Assembly: GCA_037783415.1 (NCBI GenBank)
Contig: JAZGTN010000009.1
Coordinates: 1,488,001-1,552,000 of the forward strand
Source: Leptasterias polaris
Lineage: Eukaryota > Echinodermata > Asteroidea > Forcipulatida > Asteriidae
Length of the DNA: 64,000 bases
Direction of reading: 5' to 3'
The notes under the pieces were generated by a model, which worked only from the letters and a program-made list of their open reading frames with translations, was not told the origin of the DNA and did not search any database. Positions 1-11,100 of this stretch are shown here, piece after piece. Position 1 is the first letter of the stretch, and each line of letters starts with the position of its first letter. Both the position numbers and the translations under genes were made by a program.

Positions 1-338
1 GGTAAATACATACATACATACATACATACAACAAGGTATTTATATACCGCCATTCCATCTAGATCACGGCGGTTGATACTTTCAGAAAGATAGGTTATTG
101 CAGTGATGAATTCTGAGACCCAATTATTTAGCACCTTATAAGGGTTTACAAGGTGCTACGGCGCATTAAGCAGCCACAACCAGGAACACCGGGGCGAACC
201 CCTTCTCTTTTCGATAAGTGCACTGGGTTCTTTTACGTGCATTCACAACGCACGGGACCAACGGCTTTACGTCCCATCCGAAGGACGAAGCATGTGGTTA
301 AGTGTCTTGCTTAAGGACACAAGTGTCACGACTGGGAT
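1..338 (-). mobile_element. tRNA-Leu-type SINE copy, head truncated
   Basis: This is the reverse complement of the SINE body seen at 7603-8036. The two share the segments 'GGGGTTCGCCCCGGTGTTCC', 'AACCCAGTGCACTTATCG' and 'GACACTTGTGTCCTTA'. The 3' end lies at the left, where a (TATG)n tail (1-30 as CATA repeats) follows a 'TATATAAATACC' segment. The tRNA-like head is cut off at about 338, just after the 3' end of the tRNA part ('TCCCAGTCGTGACA' as read on the minus strand), exactly where the satellite begins. The family assignment rests on comparison within this window only. Confidence 0.75.
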
Positions 339-3300
339 TATGAAGAAGAGGGGGTTATGAGTGCAGTCGACTAAAGTCACCTATGGTAAGGAAGAGGGGG
401 TTATTAGTGCAGTGGACTAAAGTCACCTATGGTAAGGAAGAGGGGGTTATGAGTGCAGTCAGCTAAAGTCACCTATGGTAAGGAAGGGGGTTATGAGTGC
501 AGTCGACTAAAGTCACCTATGGTAAGGAAGAGGGGGTTATGAGTGCAGTCGACTAAAGTCACCTATGGTAAGGAAGAGGGGGTATGAGTGCAGTCAACTA
601 AAGTCACCTATGGTAAGGAAGAGGGGGTATGAGTGCTGTCAACTAAAGTCACCTATGGTAAGGAAGAGGGGGTATGAGTGCTGTCAACTAAAGTCACCTA
701 TGGTAAGGAAGAGGGGGTATGAGTGCTGTCAACTAAAGTCACCTATGGTAAGGAAGAGGGGGTATGAGTGCAGTTGACTAAAGTTACCTATGGTAAGGAA
801 GAGGGTGTATGAGTGCAGTTGACTAAAGTTACCTATGGTAAGGAAGAGGGGGTATGAGTGCAGTCAACTAAGTCACCTATGGTAAGGAAGAGGGGGTATG
901 ACTGCAGTCGACTAAAGTCACCTATGGTGAGGAAGAGGGGGTTATGAGTGCAGTCGACTAAAGTCACCTATGGTAAGGAAGAGGGGGTTATGAGTGCAGT
1001 CGACTAAAGTCACCTATGGTAAAGAAGAGGGGGTTATGAGTGCAGTCGACTAAAGTCACCTATGGTAAAGAAGAGGGGGTTATGAGTGCAGTGGACTAAA
1101 GTCACCTATGGTAAGGAAGAGGGGGTTATGAGTGCTGTCAACTAAAGTCACTTATGGTAAAGAAGAGGGGGTTATGAGTGCAGTTGACTAAAGTCACCTA
1201 TGGTAAGGAAGAGGGGGTTATGAGTGCAGTTGACTAAAGTCACCTATGGTAAGGAAGAGGGGGTATGAGTGCAGTCGACTAAAGTCACCTATGGTAAGGA
1301 AGAGGGGGTTATGAGCGCGGTTAACTAAAGTCACCTATGGTAAGGAAGAGGGGGTATGAGTGCAGTTGACTAAAGTTACCTATGGTAAGGAAGAGGGGGT
1401 ATGAGTGCAGTCGACTAAAGTCACCTATGGTAAGGAAGAGGGGGTATGAGTGCAGTCAGCTAAAGTCACCTATGGTAAGGAAGGGGGTTATGAGTGCAGT
1501 CGACTAAAGTCACCTATGGTAAGGAAGAGGGGGTTATGAGTGCAGTCGACTAAAGTCACCTATGGTAAGGAAGAGGGGGTATGAGTGCAGTCAACTAAAG
1601 TCACCTATGGTAAGGAAGAGGGGGTATGAGTGCTGTCAACTAAAGTCACCTATGGTAAGGAAGAGGGGGTATGAGTGCTGTCAACTAAAGTCACCTATGG
1701 TAAGGAAGAGGGGGTATGAGTGCTGTCAACTAAAGTCACCTATGGTAAGGAAGAGGGGGTATGAGTGCTGTCAACTAAAGTCACCTATGGTAAGGAAGAG
1801 GGGGTATGAGTGCAGTTGACTAAAGTTACCTATGGTAAGGAAGAGGGGGTATGAGTGCAGTTGACTAAAGTTACCTATGGTAGGAAGAGGGGGTATGAGT
1901 GCAGTCAACTAAGTCACCTATGGTAAGGAAGAGGGGGTATGACTGCAGTCGACTAAAGTCACCTATGGTGAGGAAGAGGGGGTTATGAGTGCAGTCGACT
2001 AAAGTCACCTATGGTAAGGAAGAGGGGGTTATGAGTGCAGTCGACTAAAGTCACCTATGGTAAAGAAGAGGGGGTTATGAGTGCAGTCGACTAAAGTCAC
2101 CTATGGTAAGGAAGAGGGGGTATGAGTGCTGTCAACTAAAGTCACCTATGGTAAGGAAGAGAAGGTATGAGTGCTGTCGACTAAAGTCACCTATGGTAAG
2201 GAAGAGAGGGTATGAGTGCAGTTGACTAAAGTTACCTATGGTAAGGAAGAGGGGGTATGAGTGCAGTCGACTAAAGTCACCTATGGTAAGGAAGAGGGGG
2301 TATGACTGCAGTCGACTAAAGTCACCTATGGTAAGGAAGAGGGGGTTATGAGTGCTGTCAACTAAAGTCACCTATGGTAAGGAAGAGGGGGTTATGAGTG
2401 CAGTCGACTAAAGTCACCTATGGTAAAGAAGAGGGGGTTATGAGTGCAGTGGACTAAAGTCACCTATGGTAAGGAAGAGGGGGTTATGAGTGCTGTCAAC
2501 TAAAGTCACCTATGGTAAGGAAGAGGGGGTTATGAGTGCAGTTGACTAAAGTCACCTATGGTAAGGAAGAGGGGGTTATGAGTGCAGTTGACTAAAGTCA
2601 CCTATGGTAAGGAAGAGGGGGTATGAGTGCAGTCGACTAAAGTCACCTATGGTAAGGAAGAGGGGGTTATGAGAGCGGTTAACTAAAGTCACCTATGGTA
2701 AGGAAGAGGGGGTATGAGTGCAGTTGACTAAAGTTACCTATGGTAAGGAAGAGGGGGTATGAGTGCAGTCGACTAAAGTCACCTATGGTAAGGAAGAGGG
2801 GGTATGAGTGCAGTCAGCTAAAGTCACCTATGGTAAGGAAGGGGGTTATGAGTGCAGTCGACTAAAGTCACCTATGGTAAGGAAGAGGGGGTTATGAGTG
2901 CAGTCGACTAAAGTCACCTATGGTAAGGAAGAGGGGGTATGAGTGCAGTCAACTAAAGTCACCTATGGTAAGGAAGAGGGGGTATGAGTGCTGTCAACTA
3001 AAGTCACCTATGGTAAGGAAGAGGGGGTATGAGTGCTGTCAACTAAAGTCACCTATGGTAAGGAAGAGGGGGTATGAGTGCTGTCAACTAAAGTCACCTA
3101 TGGTAAGGAAGAGAGGGTATGAGTGCAGTTGACTAAAGTTACCTATGGTAAGGAAGAGGGGGTATGAGTGCAGTTGACTAAAGTTACCTATGGTAAGAAA
3201 GAGGGGGTATGAGTGCAGTCAACTAAGTCACCTATGGTAAGGAAGAGGGGGTATGACTGCAGTCGACTAAAGTCACCTATGGTGAGGAAGAGGGGGTTAT

Positions 3301-6300
3301 GAGTGCAGTCGACTAAAGTCACCCATGGTAAGGAAGAGGGGGTTATGAGTGCAGTCGACTAAAGTCACCTATGGTAAAGAAGAGGGGGTTATGAGTGCAG
3401 TCGACTAAAGTCACCTATGGTAAGGAAGAGAGGGTATGAGTGCTGTCAACTAAAGTCACCTATGGTAAGGAAGGGGTGTATGAGTGCAGTTAACTAAAGT
3501 CACCTATGGTAAAGAAGAGGGGGTTATGAGTGCAGTCGACTAAAGTCACCTATGGTAAGGAAGAGGGGGTTATGAGTGCAGTGGACTAAAGTCACCTATG
3601 GTAAGGAAGAGGGGGTTATGAGTGCAGTGGACTAAAGTCACCTATGGTAAGGAAGAGAGGGTATGAGTGCAGTTGACTAAATTTACCTATGGTAAGGAAG
3701 AGGGGGTATGAGTGCAGTTGACTAAAGTTACCTATGGTAAGGAAGAGGGGGTATGAGTGCAGTCAACTAAGTCACCTATGGTAAGGAAGAGGGGGTATGA
3801 CTGCAGTCGACTAAAGTCACCTATGGTGAGGAAGAGGGGGTTATGAGTGCAGTCGACTAAAGTCACCTATGGTAAGGAAGAGGGGGTTATGAGTGCAGTC
3901 GACTAAAGTCACCTATGGTAAAGAAGAGGGGGTTATGAGTGCAGTCGACTAAAGTCACCTATGGTAAGGAAGAGAGGGTATGAGTGCTGTCAACTAAAGT
4001 CACCTATGGTAAGGAAGGGGTGTATGAGTGCAGTTAACTAAAGTCACCTATGGTAAAGAAGAGGGGGTTATGAGTGCAGTCGACTAAAGTCACCTATGGT
4101 AAGGAAGAGGGGGTTATGAGTGCAGTGGACTAAAGTCACCTATGGTAAGGAAGAGGGGGTTATGAGTGCAGTGGACTAAAGTCACCTATGGTAAGGAAGA
4201 GAGGGTATGAGTGCAGTTGACTAAATTTACCTATGGTAAGGAAGAGGGGGTATGAGTGCAGTTGACTAAAGTTACCTATGGTAAGGAAGAGGGGGTATGA
4301 GTGCAGTCAACTAAGTCACCTATGGTAAGGAAGAGGGGGTATGACTGCAGTCGACTAAAGTCACCTATGGTAAGGAAGAGGGGGTTATGAGTGCAGTCGA
4401 CTAAAGTCACCTATGGTAAAGAAGAGGGGGTTATGAGTGCAGTCGACTAAAGTCACCTATGGTAAGGAAGAGAGGGTATGAGTGCTGTCAACTAAAGTCA
4501 CCTATGGTAAGGAAGGGGGGTATGAGTGCAGTTAACTAAAGTCACCTATGGTAAAGAAGAGGGGGTTATGAGTGCAGTCGACTAAAGTCACCTATGGTAA
4601 GGAAGAGGGGGTTATGAGTGCAGTGGACTAAAGTCACCTATGGTAAGGAAGAGGGGGTTATGAGTGCAGTGGACTAAAGTCACCTATGGTAAGGAAGAGG
4701 GGGTTATGAGTGCTGTCAACTAAAGTCACCTATGGTAAGGAAGAGGGGGTATGAGTGCAGTCAGCTAAAGTCACCTATGGTAAGGAAGGGGGTAATGAGT
4801 GCAGTCGACTAAAGTCACCTATGGTAAGGAAGAGGGGGTTATGAGTGCAGTCGACTAAAGTCACCTATGGTAAGGAAGAGGGGGTATGAGTGCAGTCAAC
4901 TAAAGTCACCTATGGTAAGGAAGAGGGGGTATGAGTGCTGTCAACTAAAGTCACCTATGGTAAGGAAGAGGGGGTATGAGTGCTGTCAACTAAAGTCACC
5001 TATGGTAAGGAAGAGGGGGTATGAGTGCTGTCAACTAAAGTCACCTATGGTAAGGAAGAGGGGGTATGAGTGCAGTTGACTAAAGTTACCTATGGTAAGG
5101 AAGAGGGGGTATGAGTGCAGTCAACTAAGTCACCTATGGTAAGGAAGAGGGGGTATGACTGCAGTCGACTAAAGTCACCTATGGTGAGGAAGAGGGGGTT
5201 ATGAGTGCAGTCGACTAAAGTCACCTATGGTAAGGAAGAGAGGGTATGAGTGCTGTCAACTAAAGTCACCTATGGTAAGGAAGGGGGGTATGAGTGCAGT
5301 TAACTAAAGTCACCTATGGTAAAGAAGAGGGGGTTATGAGTGCAGTCGACTAAAGTCACCTATGGTAAGGAAGAGGGGGTTATGAGTGCTGTCAACTAAA
5401 GTCACCTATGGTAAGGAAGAGAGGGTTATGAGTGCAGTCGACTAAAGTCACCTATGGTAAAGAAGAGGGGGTTATGAGTGCAGTCGACTAAAGTCACCTA
5501 TGGTAAGGAAGAGGGGGTTATGAGTGCGGTTAACTAAAGTCACCTATGGTAAGGAAGAGGGGGTATGAGTGCAGTTGACTAAAGTTACCTATGGTAAGGA
5601 AGAGGGGGTATGAGTGCTGTCAACTAAAGTCACCTATGGTAAGGAAGAGGGGGTATGACTGCAGTCGACTAAAGTCACCTATGGTAAGGAAGAGGGGGTA
5701 TGAGTGCTGTCAACTAAAGTCAGCTATGGTAAGGAAGAGGGGGTTATGAGTGCAGTCGACTAAAGTCACCTATGGTAAAGAAGAGGGGGTTATGAGTGCA
5801 GTGGACTAAAGTCACCTATGGTAAGGAAGAGGGGGTTATGAGTGCTGTCAACTAAAGTCACTTATGGTAAGGAAGAGGGGGTTATGAGTGCAGTTGACTA
5901 AAGTCACCTATGGTAAGGAAGAGGGGGTTATGAGTGCAGTTGACTAAAGTCACCTATGGTAAGGAAGAGGGGGTATGAGTGCAGTCGACTAAAGTCACCT
6001 ATGGTAAGGAAGAGGGGGTTATGAGAGCGGTTAACTAAAGTCACCTATGGTAAGGAAGAGGGGGTATGAGTGCAGTTGACTAAAGCTACCTATGGTAAGG
6101 AAGAGGGGGTATGAGTGCAGTCGACTAAAGTCACCTATGGTAAGGAAGAGGGGGTATGAGTGCAGTCAGCTAAAGTCACCTATGGTAAGGAAGGGGGTTA
6201 TGAGTGCAGTCGACTAAAGTCACCTATGGTAAGGAAGAGGGGGTTATGAGTGCAGTCGACTAAAGTCACCTATGGTAAGGAAGAGGGGGTATGAGTGCAG

Positions 6301-7596
6301 TCAACTAAAGTCACCTATGGTAAGGAAGAGGGGGTATGAGTGCTGTCAACTAAAGTCACCTATGGTAAGGAAGAGGGGGTATGAGTGCTGTCAACTAAAG
6401 TCACCTATGGTAAGGAAGAGGGGGTATGAGTGCTGTCAACTAAAGTCACCTATGGTAAGGAAGAGGGGGTATGAGTGCAGTTGACTAAAGTTACCTATGG
6501 TAAGGAAGAGGGGGTATGAGTGCAGTTGACTAAAGTTACCTATGGTAAGGAAGAGGGGGTATGAGTGCTGTCAACTAAAGTCACCTATGGTAAGGAAGAG
6601 GGGGTATGAGTGCTGTCAACTAAAGTCACCTATGGTAAGGAAGAGGGGGTATGAGTGCAGTTGACTAAAGTCACCTATGGTAAGGAAGAGGGGGTATGAG
6701 TGCAGTCGACTAAAGTCACCTATGGTAAGGAAGAGGGGGTTATGAGAGCGGTTAACTAAAGTCACCTATGGTAAGGAAGAGGGGGTATGAGTGCAGTTGA
6801 CTAAAGCTACCTATGGTAAGGAAGAGGGGGTATGAGTGCAGTCGACTAAAGTCACCTATGGTAAGGAAGAGGGGGTATGAGTGCAGTCAGCTAAAGTCAC
6901 CTATGGTAAGGAAGGGGGTTATGAGTGCAGTCGACTAAAGTCACCTATGGTAAGGAAGAGGGGGTTATGAGTGCAGTCGACTAAAGTCACCTATGGTAAG
7001 GAAGAGGGGGTATGAGTGCAGTCAACTAAAGTCACCTATGGTAAGGAAGAGGGGGTATGAGTGCTGTCAACTAAAGTCACCTATGGTAAGGAAGAGGGGG
7101 TATGAGTGCTGTCAACTAAAGTCACCTATGGTAAGGAAGAGGGGGTATGAGTGCTGTCAACTAAAGTCACCTATGGTAAGGAAGAGGGGGTATGAGTGCA
7201 GTTGACTAAAGTTACCTATGGTAAGGAAGAGGGGGTATGAGTGCAGTTGACTAAAGTTACCTATGGTAAGGAAGAGGGGGTATGAGTGCAGTCAACTAAG
7301 TCACCTATGGTAAGGAAGAGGGGGTATGACTGCAGTCGACTAAAGTCACCTATGGTGAGGAAGAGGGGGTTATGAGTGCAGTCGACTAAAGTCACCTATG
7401 GTAAGGAAGAGGGGGTTATGAGTGCAGTCGACTAAAGTCAGCTATGGTAAGGAAGAGGGGGTATGAGTGCAGTCGACTAAAGTCACCTATGGTAAGGAAG
7501 AGGGGGTATGAGTGCAGTTAACTAAAGTCGCTTATGGTATATAAGGAAGAGGGGGTATAAGTGCAGTTTACTAACACCTATGGTAAGGAAGAGGGG
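339..7596 (+). repeat. 45/46-bp satellite array, about 160 monomers
   Basis: Tandem copies of a unit containing 'AAAGTCACCTATGGTAAGG' then 'AAGAGGGGGTATGAGTGCAG' and a 'TCGACT/TCAACT/TTGACT' variant site. Monomers are 46 bp when they carry GGTTATG and 45 bp when they carry GGTATG. Monomers also differ at AAGGAAG/AAAGAAG, GCAGTC/GCTGTC and GTCACC/GTTACC. Blocks of specific variants recur, for example the block of 45-bp monomers beginning at 565, 1562, 2920, 4867, 6272 and 6993. This points to higher-order duplication. Runs of 45-bp monomers stay open in one frame and give repetitive 70-85 codon ORFs, which I do not regard as genes. The array lies downstream of RSPH1 exon 4, probably inside the next intron. 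Confidence 0.95.
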
Positions 7597-7602
7597 ACAT
7601 GT

Positions 7603-8002
7603 GGCGTGTCGTGGCCGAGCGGATAAGAGCACCGAACTCAAGCTCTGGTGTTTCTGATCAGCAGAGTGTGGGTTCGAATCCCAGTCATGACACTTGTGTC
7701 CTTAGGCAAGACACTTAACCACATGCTTCGTCCTTCGGATGGGACGTTAAGCCGTAGGTCCCGTGTGTTGTGTAATGCACGTAAAAGAACCCAGTGCACT
7801 TATCGTAAAGAGAAGGGGTTCGCCCCGGTGTTCCTGGTTTGATTGGCTGCATATTGCGCCACAGCACCTTGTAAACCATTACATGGTGCTATGCAAAGGA
7901 ATAGGTCTCATACTTCAACACGTAACTCCACATACCTTGTAGGAAAAATACTGAGCGCTTTGAGACACCCATCGGGAGTATAAAGCGCTATATAAGAACT
8001 GC

Positions 8003-8036
<34 letters not shown>
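7603..8036 (+). mobile_element. Full-length tRNA-Leu-derived SINE
   Basis: The head at 7606-7690 folds like a class II (leucine-type) tRNA. It has an A box 'TGGCCGAGCGG', a long variable region and a B box 'GGTTCGAATCC', followed by 'CAGTCATGACA'. A roughly 260-bp body follows, then a 3' segment 'AAGCGCTATATAAGAACTGC' and an (ATT)n tail. Satellite fragments resume right after the tail, so the SINE inserted into the end of the array. The internal Pol III boxes would drive its own transcription. It is not a functional tRNA gene because it runs straight into the SINE body and no terminator follows the head. Confidence 0.85.
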
Positions 8037-8094
8037 GAGTGCAGTCTCCTATGGTAAGGAAGAGGGGTGTGAGTGCAGTCATGGTAAGGAAACA
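8037..8094 (+). repeat. Degenerate outlying satellite monomers
   Basis: Two shortened copies of the 339-7596 unit ('GAGTGCAGTC', 'TATGGTAAGGAAGAGGGG', 'GAGTGCAGTCATGGTAAGG'). They are separated from the main array by the SINE at 7603-8036. They mark the original edge of the array next to RSPH1 exon 4. Confidence 0.8.
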
Positions 8095-8132
8095 GTTCAA
8101 GTATTGTACAGAATAACTGAAGGTCTTCTTAC

Positions 8133-11100
8133 CTGATCAGCGATCCATCCACCCTGAAACCGATGATTTGCATGGATCAGCTCCCCTGCACCTTCTCTCT
8201 TGCCGTTGATCCAAGTACCAACATACCGAGTTCCAGTGTCTTTATAGGTGTACACCCCTTGGCCGTGCCTTAGATGGCTTTGCCACTCCCCTTCGTAGCT
8301 GTCACTGTTGGGATAGGTGTAGGTGCCGAACCCGTGGCGCTGATCATCAACCCAGTTACCTAGGATCAAACCAAAGGGGTCACATTTCAAGGTTTGTTTT
8401 TTTATATTTTCTATTAAAGGTAGACTCATTGACTGACTACCAGGGCCCAATTTCAAAGAGCTGCTTAAGCATAGAATACTGCATAAAAAATGTTTGCTAA
8501 GCAAGAAAAATAAGCAAGATACCAGTCACAAATTTCACATGTGATGTGGTATTTTGGCTGGTGACCTTATCCTGGTAAACATGATTTTGTTGTGCTTAGC
8601 TGCTTTTGGGTCCCAAGCCAGAGCCAGAACCAAAGCCCAGGCCATGTCCGATTTGGTGACTGTTATTTATTTTAGTGTAATTATGAAGCTGTTATGTGTC
8701 CTGAAACTTAGTAAAAATTTTAAAAGCACTTTAGTTGGGGCCTATCATCAACAATTTGCACAAAAACCGACTTGCAAAATTTTGTGAATTTTGACCCATT
8801 TGTCACTTTGTGAAACGGCTGATTTTGTGCTTACTGCTTGAGTTTCCATTTCATAGCGCTGCTAACCGTAAGCACATAATAAGGAATGCTAATCTTCCGG
8901 TGCTTACTGTATGAAAATGAATGACGTAACAATGCAAATCCTTGGTGAACCACAAGTTGGCAGCCTGATTTTCTTGCTAACCTGTGAAACCTGCTTACGC
9001 TTAAGAAAAATTATTCTGCTCATGTTTTAACTACAAACCTTCATATTTGGATCCATCAGGGTAGATGAACGCTCCCTGCCCGTGCTTCTTGTTGTGTTTG
9101 TATTCACCCATGTAACGCGCACCATTCTTGAACTTGTACATACCCTGTGCAGAGATTAAAAGAACATAAATCTTATCATGTTTTCCTTCAACATCGAAAT
9201 GTCATCAAATCAATACAAGAGTACACATGGTTCAGGGTTGAACTTCAGGCCATATGCTTCATTTGTGAAAGGGCGAGGGCACCAAGGCGTTTCCTCCTTG
9301 GTAAAAGGCTTCTTAGTGAAGCTGAGAATATTCATTTTGAACACACAAAAATGTACATACCTTTCTCTCTATTTATCACTCGTTGCAATAATCATAACCC
9401 CCAACAATCACTAACCATAGGTTAAAATTTGTTGATTTCCCCCAAAAAACACTTTTTACCCAAATGAGTGGTTTTAAAATGTTGTAGACAGACAAAAAAA
9501 ATGTGTACTGTTGAGTCATAGCTCTTAGGTCTAAGGGACGTGACCAAGTGCTACGATTATCACAACTAATTACCACTTGCCCCCCTATTTGGTCACTCCC
9601 TGTTTTTGTGTCTGGAATCTTATTCTTGGAGGGAGTTTATACACGGGTACCAACAAACATTGAAGCATTCAGTCCAACCCTACATACGACAGATCATGTT
9701 TAAATGTTGAAAAAGCACTGTTGGGTCCAGTTACTCAAACTACTTCTTTACCTGTCCCTGCCTTTTGCCGAATTCATACATTCCTTCGTACGTGTCACCA
9801 TTTGGTAGTGTGGCTTTCCCTTTACCATGACGCTCTTCCTTCTCATTTCTTTCACCTTCGTACTCCTAAAAATAAAATGAAAAAAATGAGTAATAATAAT
9901 ACTAATAATAATGGGCATTTATAATGCGCCGGTATCAATCTAAAGATGCTCATGGCGCAGTGACACATTAGAAGAAGGGAATGTTTATGCAGTCCTCATT
10001 AGGTGAGTCTTGAGGGAAGTTTTGAACAAAGCTAGTGATTAAGAAATTTTAAAATGATCCGGCAAGGTGTTCCACAATGAAGGGGCAGCAGAAGTAAACG
10101 ATCTTTCACCCCATGATGTTTTGGCCAGGGGTTTCCTTACAAGATGTTTGTTGTTAGATCTCATAGACTGGCAGTAGGAAAGATAGGGTTGGAGTCCTTC
10201 TGAGAGATGTGGTGGAAAAGTGAAATGATTCAAAAAATTATTCTGATACTGTTTCTGTGAAAAAACATATCTTTCCTATTTGCTGAATTTTCTTTTCTTT
10301 TTTAAACTAAGAAATACAATAATAAAAATCTATTTTTTGAGTCAGACTCCACTTGGTAATACTGCAAATATCCATTACATTGATCTCTATTATATTGACT
10401 GGATAGAACACAATGCACCACAATGCGTCAACGCGTGCGTATTTCAAAGGTTTGAAAGTTGAAGCCTGGGTCCTCACACCATTCTGTACGCAACGCAAAC
10501 AAATGAAGTTCCGTGAAGGACCAAAATCATATGCATCAAAAGAAAAAAAATTCTCCTCAGTTTTCATAATAAGATGTGAAAGAATTTAATTCAAATCAAA
10601 AGGTTCAAATACAACAATAGTGAACTGTAGCACAGTTATAGCTTGTCAGAACAACAGATGCACAGATCATAAAATGTTCAGAAAATTGTGAATTCCTTCC
10701 ACCAAGTTTAGTAAGTGTTTCCTTTAGTCTGTGTAGTAATAAATGCTTAACGTAAAACACTTTGACTACTTTTATTATTAACACTAGTCTTTTGTCTTCT
10801 TTTGTATCTGCATTCGGCTGCCACTTTTTCATTCATTCATTCATTCATTCAAATAAGATAGTATTTTATTTGCTCAAACTTTTTTAATGAGATAATGCTT
10901 TTGGTATCAATGAGTGATGAGCGAATGAGTGAATACAGGTCAACTCGTACGCATGCAAACTCGTACACACACCAACTCATGCAAGTGTGTAACAGCCTGC
11001 AATCGTGGACCCTCCTTTGTTCAACTCTTTGTGATAGCAACCGTGCACCACAATGCTTTCCTTTGTGATAGCAACCGTGGACCTATTGTCCTCTTTTGTT

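Noticed and set aside
565..7205. Repetitive 70-85 codon ORFs (MVRKRGYEC... repeats)
   Set aside because: They are runs of 45-bp satellite monomers whose length is a multiple of three. 46-bp monomers on either side break the frame, and there is no gene context.
339..7596. CRISPR-like repeat array
   Set aside because: The units are contiguous and have no unique spacers. The window is eukaryotic.
7606..7690. Genuine tRNA-Leu gene
   Set aside because: It continues into a SINE body with a LINE-type tail and has no T-run terminator. Sister copies lack the head. The tRNA-like heads at 29173, 37155 and 55740 were rejected for the same reason.
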